Source of the DNA: Lentisphaeria bacterium
Lineage (GTDB): Bacteria; Verrucomicrobiota; Lentisphaeria; Victivallales; UBA1829
Assembly: GCA_017963105.1 (NCBI GenBank)
Contig: JAGCTY010000063.1
Span: forward strand, 1-37,084
Length of the DNA stretch: 37,084 bases
Reading direction: 5' to 3'
The position numbers were made by a program, and so were the translations under genes. The notes under the pieces are model-generated. The model worked only from the letters and a program-made list of their open reading frames with translations. It did no database searches and was not told the DNA's origin. Below, piece by piece: positions 23,879-31,875 of this stretch (positions are counted from its first letter, which is position 1; the number at the start of each line of letters is the position of its first letter).

Positions 23879-24817
23879 TCAGAACCGGAACAGAGCGTCT
23901 TCCGGGAAGGGCTTGTCGAAGGACGCGCAGATTTCGCGGAGATTCTTTTCCGTGGAGGCGGAGAAGGTCGGGATCATCTGGATCCCGGGGTAATCCGTCT
24001 GGAACCGGATGCAGATTTGAGCGGGCGTCAGCCCGGTCTCCTGCGAGAGCGCGAGGACCTTTTTTGCGAGCAGGCGCGCCGCGCCGGTGTCGTACACGGT
24101 TCCGGCGAAACGTTCATTGTCCGGGTCGGAGAAGAAGCCTTCGGCGAGCGAGGAGGAGCCCATGACGGTCATACCGGTCGCGCGGTGGTAGCCGGCGTAA
24201 TTGCGGTTCCACATGGTCATGGTGTCGTCGGGCAGGGGGGCGGTGAGGCCGACCGCGGGGTGTGTGGTGAGCTGGTTCACGCGGAATCCCTCGAAGCCGC
24301 GTTCCTGCGCGGCCCTGTCGGCGGCGGTGAGGCGCTGGACGCGCCAGTTGGACGAGCCGTAATAGCGAATCTTGCCTTCAGCCTTTGCTTTTTCGCAGAC
24401 TTCGAGCAGCGCGGCGACGGGCATGCGCATGTCGTCGCGGTGGAAGAGATACATGTCGATGCGGTCGGTGCGGAGCGCCTTGAGCGAGCTTTCAAGGTCG
24501 GCCATGAAGTCGGCGGCCGTTACGCGGTCGGCCTTCGTCGCCAGGTCGTAGTGGCAGCCTTTCGTGCAGATCACGAACTGGTCGCGGTTGCCGCGGCTGC
24601 GGAAATAGTCGCCGAGGATGCGTTCGCTGCGGTGGAGTTCGCCGGGCACCCAGTCCGAGTAGACCGACGCCGTATCGATGAAATTCCCTCCGAGCGAGGC
24701 GAAAACGTCGATCAGGCGCATCCCTTCCGTTTCGTCCGGCCTGAGACCGAGCCGTACCTGTCCGAAACAGATTTGCGAGACCTCCAGGTCCGTGCCGTGA
24801 ATCCGTATGCGATCCAT
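23879..24817 (-). CDS. Aldo/keto reductase family protein
   Basis: NAD(P)H-dependent oxidoreductase, 312 residues, single TIM barrel. The catalytic tetrad is intact: Asp48 and Tyr53 in NFIDTASVYSDW, Lys86 in VICTKGCH, and His126 in MYLFHRDD. Later IRYYGSSNW is the standard barrel strand, and the C-terminal ASTEKNLREI matches the cofactor-phosphate region of NADPH-type members. Substrate is not predictable; many relatives act on sugars. The ATG at 24817 is preferred over in-frame upstream starts because GAGGAAG precedes it and upstream codons run through the repeat element. It is the last gene of the leftward block, 172 bp after rubrerythrin, and may be transcribed through the repeats. Confidence 0.88.
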   Translation of the reverse strand: MDRIRIHGTDLEVSQICFGQVRLGLRPDETEGMRLIDVFASLGGNFIDTASVYSDWVPGELHRSERILGDYFRSRGNRDQFVICTKGCHYDLATKADRVTAADFMADLESSLKALRTDRIDMYLFHRDDMRMPVAALLEVCEKAKAEGKIRYYGSSNWRVQRLTAADRAAQERGFEGFRVNQLTTHPAVGLTAPLPDDTMTMWNRNYAGYHRATGMTVMGSSSLAEGFFSDPDNERFAGTVYDTGAARLLAKKVLALSQETGLTPAQICIRFQTDYPGIQMIPTFSASTEKNLREICASFDKPFPEDALFRF

Positions 24818-24851
24818 ATTGCTTCCTCTTCCTAAAAATGAGCATGCCCCC

Positions 24852-24989
24852 GTGCCGTTGCGAAGCAAGGCACTTCTTCCGTCAAGGGCTTGCCCTTGTG
24901 CCGTTGTGAAGCAAGGCACTTCTTCCGTCAAGGGCTCGCCCTTGTGCCTGAACGAAGCCAGGCACTATCTCAGTGGAGGCGCTGCCTCC
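24852..24989. repeat. Tandem two-hairpin repeat, 46-bp unit
   Basis: Units 24852-24897 and 24898-24943 are directly adjacent and differ at only two positions. Each folds into two hairpins: a GTGCC/GGCAC stem (with TTGC/GCAA inner pairing) and AAGGGC/GCCCTT. A third, diverged unit (24944-24989) keeps both hairpins with changed but complementary arms: GTGCCTG/CAGGCAC and GGAGGC/GCCTCC. The last hairpin abuts the rubrerythrin stop codon. No other copy was seen in the window. Confidence 0.85.
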
Positions 24990-25523
24990 TTAATAGTTGT
25001 CCGCCTCGATCTGGAAATATGCCCGCGGATGGTTGCAGACGGGGCAGACTTCCGGCGGGGTGGTGCCGATGTAGACGTGGCCGCAGTTGCGGCATTCCCA
25101 GCGGTTCTCGCCGGTGCGGACCCAGATTTCGCCGGTCTCGATGTTGGAAACGAGCTTGAGGTAGCGTTCCTCGTGGCGCTTCTCGATGGCGGCGACGCCC
25201 TCGAACTGCGCGGCGATGTCGTCGAAGCCTTCGGCGCGGGCCTCTTCGGCGAAGCGCTTGTACATGTCGGTCCATTCCTCGTGTTCGCCTGCGGCGGCGG
25301 CCTTCAGGTTTTCGAGGGTGGAGCCGATGCCGCCGAGGTGCTTGAACCAGAGTTTGGCATGTTCCTTTTCATTGTCGGCGGTTTCCAGGAAGAACGCGGC
25401 GATCTGCTCGAAGCCTTCCTTCTTTGCCTTGCTGGCGAAGTACGTGTATTTGTTGCGTGCCTGGGATTCGCCTGCGAACGCGAATGCGAGGTTCTTTTCG
25501 GTCTTGCTGCCTTTCAGTTCCAT
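24990..25523 (-). CDS. rbr: Rubrerythrin
   Basis: Non-haem diiron peroxidase that reduces hydrogen peroxide in anaerobes. 177 residues: a four-helix ferritin-like domain with the ExxH pairs at 52-55 (ETADNEKEHA) and 114-117 (AAIEKRHEERY) plus single Glu ligands near 19 and 80-110, then a C-terminal rubredoxin-like domain with Cys144, Cys147, Cys160 and Cys163 (CRNCG, CPVC). All metal ligands expected for the family are present. Cytoplasmic. AAAGGA precedes the ATG by about 9 nt. A run of nine C residues (minus strand; 25539-25547) lies just upstream of the Shine-Dalgarno. It follows exbD by 66 bp and suggests an anaerobic or microaerophilic life style. Confidence 0.95.
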   Translation of the reverse strand: MELKGSKTEKNLAFAFAGESQARNKYTYFASKAKKEGFEQIAAFFLETADNEKEHAKLWFKHLGGIGSTLENLKAAAAGEHEEWTDMYKRFAEEARAEGFDDIAAQFEGVAAIEKRHEERYLKLVSNIETGEIWVRTGENRWECRNCGHVYIGTTPPEVCPVCNHPRAYFQIEADNY

Positions 25524-25589
25524 GATGAAAGTCCTTTCGGGGGGGGGTGAGGTATGGGATTGTGAGAATGGTTTTGCGAGGTTTGCGGC

Positions 25590-26138
25590 TCATCTGCGGC
25601 CGCGCTGGGGCGGCGGATCGGGGATGAACGGCATGACCTTGTCGACGAGCTGGCGGGAGTTCAATCCGAGTTCGCTGCAGAGGTCGAGCACGCGGACGAG
25701 CTTGCGGTATTTCACGTTCGGGTCGCACTTGATGATGATGGTGGAGTTCGCGTCGGCTTTTGCGACGGCGGCGAGGCGTTCGCGGAGCTTGGAGACCTCC
25801 ATCGGGGCGGAGCCGTTGAACGAATAGTACAGGCGTTCGTCCTTCAGGACCTCGTTCGGGTCGTCGCGGTCGCTCAGCGCGGCCAGCCGGGCGTCGATCT
25901 CGTCGATGTTGTCGCGCGAATACTTGTCGACGTCGATGGTGATGGGGATCAGCGGATCGGCGGCGACGGTGGACATGTCGGGCGCGGGCAGCTCCACGTT
26001 GATCATGACCTCCTCGGTGATGGGTTTCTGGGTCACGAGGAAGAAAATGAGCAGCAGGAAGACGACGTCGATCATGCTGGAGAGGGGGAAGCTGGCGTCC
26101 GGCGGCGGATTGAGCTTGGTTGTTTCTTTCCTTGCCAT
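25590..26138 (-). CDS. ExbD/TolR-family protein (second copy)
   Basis: A 182-residue inner-membrane subunit of a proton-driven ExbBD/TolQR-like motor. One transmembrane helix (about 23-40, MIDVVFLLLIFFLV) carries the conserved proton-path aspartate at residue 24; the rest is periplasmic. The periplasmic domain is enlarged, with a negatively charged insert (IDEIDARLAALSDRDDPNEV) absent from small ExbD proteins. The ATG at 26138 follows AGGAGG, which overlaps the stop region of the upstream exbD 10 bp away, so the pair is coupled. Exact cargo or outer-membrane partner unknown. Confidence 0.9.
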   Translation of the reverse strand: MARKETTKLNPPPDASFPLSSMIDVVFLLLIFFLVTQKPITEEVMINVELPAPDMSTVAADPLIPITIDVDKYSRDNIDEIDARLAALSDRDDPNEVLKDERLYYSFNGSAPMEVSKLRERLAAVAKADANSTIIIKCDPNVKYRKLVRVLDLCSELGLNSRQLVDKVMPFIPDPPPQRGRR

Positions 26139-26148
26139 GGGGCGCCTC

Positions 26149-26574
26149 CTATTCCTGCAAGCCGGCCAGGCTGACCTTGTACAGCCCGGTCTTCTTGATC
26201 GCGTCCAGCACCTTCGCGCCATAGTAGTACTGCACCTGGCGGTCGCCGCGGATCACGATGGGGATCGACAGCGGATCGGGCGAGGTGCGCTTCACGTCCT
26301 CCAGCAGGGCCGTGAGCTGCGGGCCGGTCATGGCGCGGCCGCCGACGGTCATGGAGCCGTCCATGCGGAGGTTGATCGTGATGGTGCGCGGGTCCTGCTT
26401 GACGACCGGGCGTCCGTTGGGGGCGTCGGCGAGTAGGACGCTTTCGTCCTGCATGTCCTTGTCAAGCGTGGCGGTCACGATGAAGAAGATGATGAGGAGG
26501 AAGACGATGTCGATCATGCTGGAGATCGGCACGGAGGCGGCTTCCTCGGTCATAAGTCTTGTTTTCTTGGCCAT
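26149..26574 (-). CDS. ExbD/TolR-family protein (first copy)
   Basis: A 141-residue protein with the ExbD plan: short cytoplasmic N-terminus (MAKKTRLMTEE), one transmembrane helix at about 20-37 with the protonatable Asp22 in SSMIDIVFLLIIFFIV, and a periplasmic domain ending in YYYGAKVLDAIKKTGLYKVSLAG, the usual dimerising fold. AAGGAG lies about 8 nt before the ATG. It follows exbB by 36 bp. With the second copy it makes an ExbB-ExbD-ExbD set, where the two ExbD-like chains may form a heterodimer in the motor. Confidence 0.92.
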   Translation of the reverse strand: MAKKTRLMTEEAASVPISSMIDIVFLLIIFFIVTATLDKDMQDESVLLADAPNGRPVVKQDPRTITINLRMDGSMTVGGRAMTGPQLTALLEDVKRTSPDPLSIPIVIRGDRQVQYYYGAKVLDAIKKTGLYKVSLAGLQE

Positions 26575-26610
26575 TGGTGATGCTCCTTCGAGGGGGATTC
26601 ACGGGTGCGG

Positions 26611-27375
26611 TCACTGTTCCTTGACTTCGGAGTTCTTCAGGGTGTTGATGAGTTCGTAGGTCATGGCCTCCATCATGAGGATGATCTTGGAGGCGTTGTT
26701 CTTGATGAACGTGAATCCGAGGATGGCGGGGACGGCGATGAAGAGGCCGACGGCGGTGGTGTAGAGGGCGGAGGAGATGGACTGCGCGAGGGCGGCGGTC
26801 TGGGCGGCGCCCTTCACGGTGCCGAGGCTGCCGAACGCGGACACCATGCCGGTGACGGTGCCCATGAGGCCGAACATCGGGGCGAGCTGGCCGCAGAGGT
26901 TCAGGTAGTTCACGCGCTGCATGAGCTTTTCGGTCTCGATGCTGGCCTGCGAGGACACGGAGTCGAGCACGACGTCGTAGCCCTCGGTGATGCTGTTGAA
27001 GCCGGACATCAGGATGTTGGAGAGCGGGCCGGGGGTGGCTTCGCAGGCTTCCATCGCGGCGCCCAGGTCGCCCTCGGCGAGAGAATTCTTCACGGTCTCG
27101 ATGAGGTCGGCGGGCATGATCTTCACCGCGCGGATGCACACGCAGGAGTCGATGATCAGCGCCAGTGTGGCGAGCGAGGTCAGGAAGATCATGAGCCAGA
27201 CGATCAGGTCCATGGCCGTGCCGCCGAAGACGACCGACAGGAAGCTGGTCCCGCTTTTCGCCGGTTCTTCGGCCGCGGCCGCGGCTTCCTGCGCCCAGAC
27301 GGGCATGGAGAGCAGAAGACCCGTGACGGCGACGGCCGCCGCCGTGAGGAACGCTGAGGTGCGATTGAGTTTCAT
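26611..27375 (-). CDS. ExbB/TolQ/MotA-family proton channel protein
   Basis: A 254-residue inner-membrane stator subunit that conducts protons with ExbD. Residues 1-28 look like a signal peptide or extra helix ending PVWAQ, a form seen in several environmental ExbB proteins; then come transmembrane segments at about 52-75, 165-190 and 200-225. The conserved region NLCGQLAPMFGLMGTVTGMVSAF, followed by ISSALYTTAVGLFIAVPAI, is the MotA/TolQ/ExbB signature. AAGGA precedes the ATG. It is the third gene of the leftward operon, after two TPR protein genes and before two exbD genes. Confidence 0.92.
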   Translation of the reverse strand: MKLNRTSAFLTAAAVAVTGLLLSMPVWAQEAAAAAEEPAKSGTSFLSVVFGGTAMDLIVWLMIFLTSLATLALIIDSCVCIRAVKIMPADLIETVKNSLAEGDLGAAMEACEATPGPLSNILMSGFNSITEGYDVVLDSVSSQASIETEKLMQRVNYLNLCGQLAPMFGLMGTVTGMVSAFGSLGTVKGAAQTAALAQSISSALYTTAVGLFIAVPAILGFTFIKNNASKIILMMEAMTYELINTLKNSEVKEQ

Positions 27376-27438
27376 ACGAATGATTCCTTCTATGTTGAAA
27401 GTTTTGATTTGATGATTTCCGATACGGGGGGAGGCGGG

Positions 27439-28260
27439 TCAGAGCTGCTTGGCGTAGTCGCTCTTCGGATAGTCCTTTTTCAGCTTGTCGGCGAAGATCT
27501 TCGCGCGGGCGTCGTTCAGCACGGTCAGCGTCTGGTACGCGCGGAACGTCGCTTCGGCGGCGCGGCTGGACTTCGGGAAGAGCAGGCTGATCTGGGCATA
27601 GGCGTTGAATGCGTCGCGGCGATCGTCCTGGGAGTTCGTTTCGGAGGCGCGCGCGGAAAGGATGTCGCCGCGTGCGAAGAGCGCGCTCACGGCGGCGGCG
27701 TCGCCGGCGTACATGAGTTTTTTGGAGAGTTCGAGCCCCTTGTCCCAGGCCTTGATGTTCGCGTAGATCTTGACGAGGTGTTCATAGGCCGCACTCAGAT
27801 CCGCCTCGTTGCGCGGACTGACGTTCGGATAGTCCTTCAGCGTCTCGAGCACTTTGAGCGCCTCGGACTGTTTCCCCGTCGCGTCGAGGGCCTCGGCCTG
27901 GCGGAGCTTGCAGTAGGGTTCCCAGCCGAGCGGGCCGAACGGCTTCACGGCGGCGGCGAATGCGGTCGCGGCCTCGTCGTATTTCTTGCTGCTGAGGAGC
28001 TTGTCGGCGGCCGTGATTTCGTCCGGTTTCGGGACCCACGCCCAGCGGACGCGGTTCTTGCGGATGGAGAGCTTCGGCGAGCCGTCCTTCAGGGATTCGG
28101 CGTAGCGGTAGTCGCCGCTCTGCGTCAGTTCGACGGATGCGGCGCGGATTTCTTCGCCGTCGGTCGTCATGATAACGGGTTTTGCGGAGGCGGTCTGGGC
28201 GGAGAGCTGGACGGCCGCCAGCAGGAGTCCTCCGGTGAGGAGCGTCATCAGTTTTTTCAT
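27439..28260 (-). CDS. Exported TPR-containing protein
   Basis: A 273-residue protein with a signal peptide (about 1-26, ending ASA). The first ~75 residues after it contain a beta-like segment (VIMTTDGEEIRAASVEL) unlike TPR. From about residue 85 onward there are four to five TPR-like helix pairs: ADKLLSSKKYDEAATAFAAAV, KLRQAEALDATGKQSEALKVLETL, AYEHLVKIYANIKAWDKGLEL, and a last one with ALFARGDILSARA. It resembles periplasmic TPR proteins of the Tol-Pal type such as CpoB only in general layout. GAGGT precedes the ATG. Position between the large TPR gene and exbB suggests it is a periplasmic partner of the motor. Confidence 0.7.
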   Translation of the reverse strand: MKKLMTLLTGGLLLAAVQLSAQTASAKPVIMTTDGEEIRAASVELTQSGDYRYAESLKDGSPKLSIRKNRVRWAWVPKPDEITAADKLLSSKKYDEAATAFAAAVKPFGPLGWEPYCKLRQAEALDATGKQSEALKVLETLKDYPNVSPRNEADLSAAYEHLVKIYANIKAWDKGLELSKKLMYAGDAAAVSALFARGDILSARASETNSQDDRRDAFNAYAQISLLFPKSSRAAEATFRAYQTLTVLNDARAKIFADKLKKDYPKSDYAKQL

Positions 28261-28298
28261 CTGGTTACCTCGTTGTATGGATGATGTTGATCAATTGA

Positions 28299-31200
28299 TT
28301 ATTGGGCCTGGGATTCCGGGAGGGAGCCGATTTCGGCGGCGTACTTCCCGTCGGGGAAATGCTTGCGGTATTTTCTGACCATGAGGTCGCGTTCTTCGGT
28401 GTTGCCGAGGAGGGCCGCCGTATACGCGGTGCGGTAAATGGCCTGTTCGATCCACTGCATCGCGGCGGGATCGGCTTCCTCTGCGGACTGCGCGGGCGCT
28501 TCGGCTCCTGCTTCCGCTCCGTCTTCCGTTTCGGCGGCGGGCGCTTCGGCTGCGTCGTCCTCCTCGTCCTCGGGGAACGCGGTGGCGGCGATGATGCTGA
28601 AGCAGGCGTATGCCTTGTTGACCGCGCCGGATTTCAGGAAGGATTCGCCGGTCAGGACCTGGGCCTTGTTGTACAGCTCGAAGTTCGCGGTCTGGTTTGC
28701 GCGCACGGAAATCTTCGCGAGTTCGGCACGCGCTTCCTCGGCGCGTCCCTGAAGCTCGCGGACCTCCGCCAGCGCGAAGTGCATGTCGTAGAAATACGGC
28801 GAATCCTTCTCAAGCATGTCGATCTTTTCGAGTTCCGCGACGGCCTTGTCGAACTGCCCGGCCTTCGCCGCGGCGCGCCCGGCGTCCAGGTGCAGGCGCT
28901 GTTCCAGCCGGGAGACGGCGGTCCTGGCGGCGGCCTTGTCGGATTTGAGCTCGGCGGTGCGCTGTTCGGAGAACCAGTCGTCGAGTTTCGGGTCCTGCAT
29001 TTCCATGATGAGACGGTCGCAGACTTTCATTGCGATTTCCGCGGCTTTTTTCGCCTGGGATTCGTCGGGACACTGCGGGAGCGTGGAGGCGATCCAGCGG
29101 AGGTTCGTGATGGAGAGGTTTTTCGCCTGTTCGCCGTTGAAGAGCTTTTCGAAGATGTCGAGCGCCTTGGCGTAGTTGCCGGCGGTGTAGAGCGTGCGGG
29201 CGAGCACGTACTGGGCGTTTTTCGCCTCGGTGGAATCAGGATACCGGTTCACCAGCGTGGTCAGGATCTTCTGCGCCTCGCTGTCGCGGCCCATGTCCAT
29301 GTGGATGATGCCGATGCGCATCAGGTAGGCCGAGGCCATCGGATCGTCCGGGTGCTTGCGGACGAACGATTCGAACTCGGAGATGGCCTTGTCCCATTTC
29401 CCGGCGCCATTGTAGAGCCACGGCAGCAGGGAATCCGCCCGGCGCGCGACCTTCTCTACTTCGGGCGTCTTCGCGACGGACGCGTATTTGCCGCCGTCGG
29501 CGAGGTCGCGGCGAAGCGCGAAGATGTCTTCCGCCGCCTCGTCGTAGATCGTCGCCGCCTGGGCCTTGAGCTTGTCGGCCTTTTCGATCATGGCGGAATC
29601 CCCGGCGGCCTCGTCGCGGATGGATGCGGCCTGGTCGGCGAGCCGGTCGGCTTCGCGGGAGAGCATTTCGGGGATGATCTCCTGGACCACGGCGGTCACT
29701 TTCAGCGAACTCGGGCCGAACGCGATGAACTTGCGGAGCGCGTTGGCGGCGCCTTCGTAGTCGTCCTGCATGGCCAGGCAGTCGGCGTATTTCATGTAGG
29801 CTTCGTCGGTGAGCTCGGGATTGTTGCCGAAATTCTCCATGATGACCTTGTAGGACGCCGCGGCGTTGTTCACTTCCGCCTGCCACTGCTTCTTCAGCGC
29901 GACGCGTTCCGCCTGGTCGGAGGAGGCGTTCAGGCGCTTCCCTATGGCGCTGGCTGCGTTCAGGTGTTCGCGTGCCACGCGGAGCGACACGACGCCGGCG
30001 TACGGGTTCAGCATATCGATCTCAAGCAGGAGCCTGTAGAGCGTGAGCGCGTCGCCCTTGAGCTGGGCGGCTTTCGCGGGGTCGGACGCCTCGGCTGCCT
30101 GCTTCCACAGTACGTGCCCGGCGTTCAGGAGCGCGGTCGTGACGAAGTCGTCCTTCGGGAGAAGCGCGGCGTAGCTGCCCAGGACGACGGCGTTCGTGGA
30201 GTCGCCCATGTAGGCGTAGGAGAGGACCAGGCGGTTCACGAGCTCGGAGAGGCCGGGCGAGTAGCGGGACGCCGTGCGCTGGAGACTGGGCAGGAGCTCC
30301 TCGACGACCAGGTTGTACTGGCGGCTGGCGTAGTTCTGTTCGGCCCAGGCGGAGACCATCGTGGACTGGTCGCTCATCTCCGGCGCCTTGATCCTGGAGA
30401 ATTCGGACTGGTACGTTGCCCGCTTTTCCGGGTCGATCGCCATGGCGCTTTCGGTGGCCTGCTTGAAATCCTTGTACGCGGCGGGCGCGTCCTTGAACTG
30501 CGGATAATATTTCACGAGCTTGCCGAGGTATTTGAACGCGCGCCGGTAGTAGGTGACGGCCTGTTTTTTCAGGTCGGCGTTTTTCTTTTCGTTGTAGGCG
30601 GCCTCGGCCTGTTCGGCCAGGGCGAGGTAGGAACGCCCGGTCCAGAACTTCGCGTCCGCGGCGGGCGACTCGCTCTTCTTGCCGTCCTTTTCCAGCGCCT
30701 CGTCCGAAGCCTCGAAGAGGTCGGGATAGCGCCGCACCTCCTCTCCGGCCTCCTCGTATTCGCCGAGCAGGTAGAAGCAGCGGATGATCTGTGCGGTGGC
30801 GTAGGCGGTGAGCATGTCCTGTCCGCCCCACTGGATTTCGTGGAAATCGACGGCTGCGGCGAGCACGGCGGTCTGCCAGTCGTTGGGGTCGGTCCTGCGG
30901 AGGCGGCTCTTGTCGTTGGTGCTCCACTTGTCGCGGTTTTTCACTTCGCCGGAGGTCTTCTTGCGGGCGAGCTCCATCTCGTCGATCTTCATGATGCGGT
31001 CGAGGTCCATGCCGAGGACCGTGCCGAGCTGCTTGTACGCGTCCATGCGCGCCCGCTGCTTGTCCGTGTTGCCGGGGTTGTTCACAACGTCCTTCGTGAG
31101 GTCGGTGATACGTTTCTGAAGGACGGTCAGTTCGGTCTGCTTGCTCTTGTCCTTCATCATGTCGGCGAGTCTGTGCTGGAACGCGTCTTTTTCGCGCAGT

Positions 31201-31784
31201 TCGGCGCGGCGGTTGTTCTCCGCGGTGGCGAGCTGCATGACGGCCTTCGTATACATTGTGGCGCGTTTGTCCGAAGTGGTGCCGCGGGTCCAGTCCATGA
31301 GCGCGGAGGCGTCGTTTTCGCGCCCCTCCTGGTAGTAGATGTTCAGCAACGCCGTGAGCGGACGTTCATAGTCGGTCGGGTCGATCTTGTTCCGCTTCAG
31401 GTGGTTGTAAAGCTCCTCAAGGGGCTTCAGCGCCTTCTGGTTGTCCTTCTTCATGAAGTGGTACACGCCGAGCGTGCCGAGGGACTGGTAGTAGGCGGGA
31501 TCGCTTTTCGGGATGCCGTCGATGATCTTCTGCGCCTCCTCGTTCTTCCCGGAGGAGAGGTAGGTTTCCGCGAGCTGGACGCGGTAGAAACTCGCCATGT
31601 CCTTGCTCGTGTTCTCCGCCAGGCGTTCCGTCAGGAACCTCGTCGAAAAATCGTACAGTCCCAGGGCGTTGAGCTCGCGCGAATATGCCATGTCGCGTTT
31701 GACTATGCCCGACTGGGCGAATGCAGCCGCGCCCGAAGCCGTCAGCATCGCCAGTATCGCCAAATATCTGATTTTGTTCAGCAT
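28299..31784 (-). CDS. Large exported TPR protein of the ExbB/ExbD operon
   Basis: A 1161-residue protein with a signal peptide (about 1-24, ending AFAQ) and helical TPR units throughout. Clear pairs include MASFYRVQLAETYLSSGKNEEAQ, YYQSLGTLGVYHFMKKDNQKA, EYEEAGEEVRRYPDLFEASD, DDYEGAANALRKF, GKWDKAISEFESFVRKHP, GRDSEAQKILTTLVNRYP and TAGNYAKALDIFEKLFN. Near the C-terminus, about 1070-1120, is an acidic Ala/Glu-rich low-complexity linker. No catalytic motif is visible. It is first in the operon, transcribed from a perfect-consensus promoter, with GGAG before the ATG. Likely periplasmic or outer-membrane associated scaffold for the ExbB-ExbD-ExbD motor; that role is inferred from gene order. 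Confidence 0.75.
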   Translation of the reverse strand: MLNKIRYLAILAMLTASGAAAFAQSGIVKRDMAYSRELNALGLYDFSTRFLTERLAENTSKDMASFYRVQLAETYLSSGKNEEAQKIIDGIPKSDPAYYQSLGTLGVYHFMKKDNQKALKPLEELYNHLKRNKIDPTDYERPLTALLNIYYQEGRENDASALMDWTRGTTSDKRATMYTKAVMQLATAENNRRAELREKDAFQHRLADMMKDKSKQTELTVLQKRITDLTKDVVNNPGNTDKQRARMDAYKQLGTVLGMDLDRIMKIDEMELARKKTSGEVKNRDKWSTNDKSRLRRTDPNDWQTAVLAAAVDFHEIQWGGQDMLTAYATAQIIRCFYLLGEYEEAGEEVRRYPDLFEASDEALEKDGKKSESPAADAKFWTGRSYLALAEQAEAAYNEKKNADLKKQAVTYYRRAFKYLGKLVKYYPQFKDAPAAYKDFKQATESAMAIDPEKRATYQSEFSRIKAPEMSDQSTMVSAWAEQNYASRQYNLVVEELLPSLQRTASRYSPGLSELVNRLVLSYAYMGDSTNAVVLGSYAALLPKDDFVTTALLNAGHVLWKQAAEASDPAKAAQLKGDALTLYRLLLEIDMLNPYAGVVSLRVAREHLNAASAIGKRLNASSDQAERVALKKQWQAEVNNAAASYKVIMENFGNNPELTDEAYMKYADCLAMQDDYEGAANALRKFIAFGPSSLKVTAVVQEIIPEMLSREADRLADQAASIRDEAAGDSAMIEKADKLKAQAATIYDEAAEDIFALRRDLADGGKYASVAKTPEVEKVARRADSLLPWLYNGAGKWDKAISEFESFVRKHPDDPMASAYLMRIGIIHMDMGRDSEAQKILTTLVNRYPDSTEAKNAQYVLARTLYTAGNYAKALDIFEKLFNGEQAKNLSITNLRWIASTLPQCPDESQAKKAAEIAMKVCDRLIMEMQDPKLDDWFSEQRTAELKSDKAAARTAVSRLEQRLHLDAGRAAAKAGQFDKAVAELEKIDMLEKDSPYFYDMHFALAEVRELQGRAEEARAELAKISVRANQTANFELYNKAQVLTGESFLKSGAVNKAYACFSIIAATAFPEDEEDDAAEAPAAETEDGAEAGAEAPAQSAEEADPAAMQWIEQAIYRTAYTAALLGNTEERDLMVRKYRKHFPDGKYAAEIGSLPESQAQ

Positions 31785-31846
31785 AAAAACTCCGGCCGTA
31801 TCAGTTTTTCTTTATAAAATATAGACGTCAGAAAAAAGTACCCCAT

Positions 31847-31875
31847 ATTATATCACAGTTTTCGTCAAATGTCAA
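31847..31875 (-). promoter_or_regulatory. Perfect-consensus promoter of the TPR-ExbB-ExbD operon
   Basis: On the minus strand TTGACA (31875-31870), 17-bp spacer, TATAAT (31852-31847). Both hexamers are exact. The -35 overlaps the stop codon of the upstream mur ligase gene, and the 87-bp gap otherwise holds only an AT-rich leader. Confidence 0.85.

Noticed and set aside
24852..24989. CRISPR array
   Set aside because: Units are directly adjacent without spacers, and the third unit is diverged. No cas genes are nearby.
28302..31817. Long plus-strand open frame of about 1171 codons
   Set aside because: Exactly opposite the large TPR protein gene; GC-rich third positions create long antisense frames. 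The minus strand has the signal peptide, TPR motifs, ribosome-binding site and promoter.
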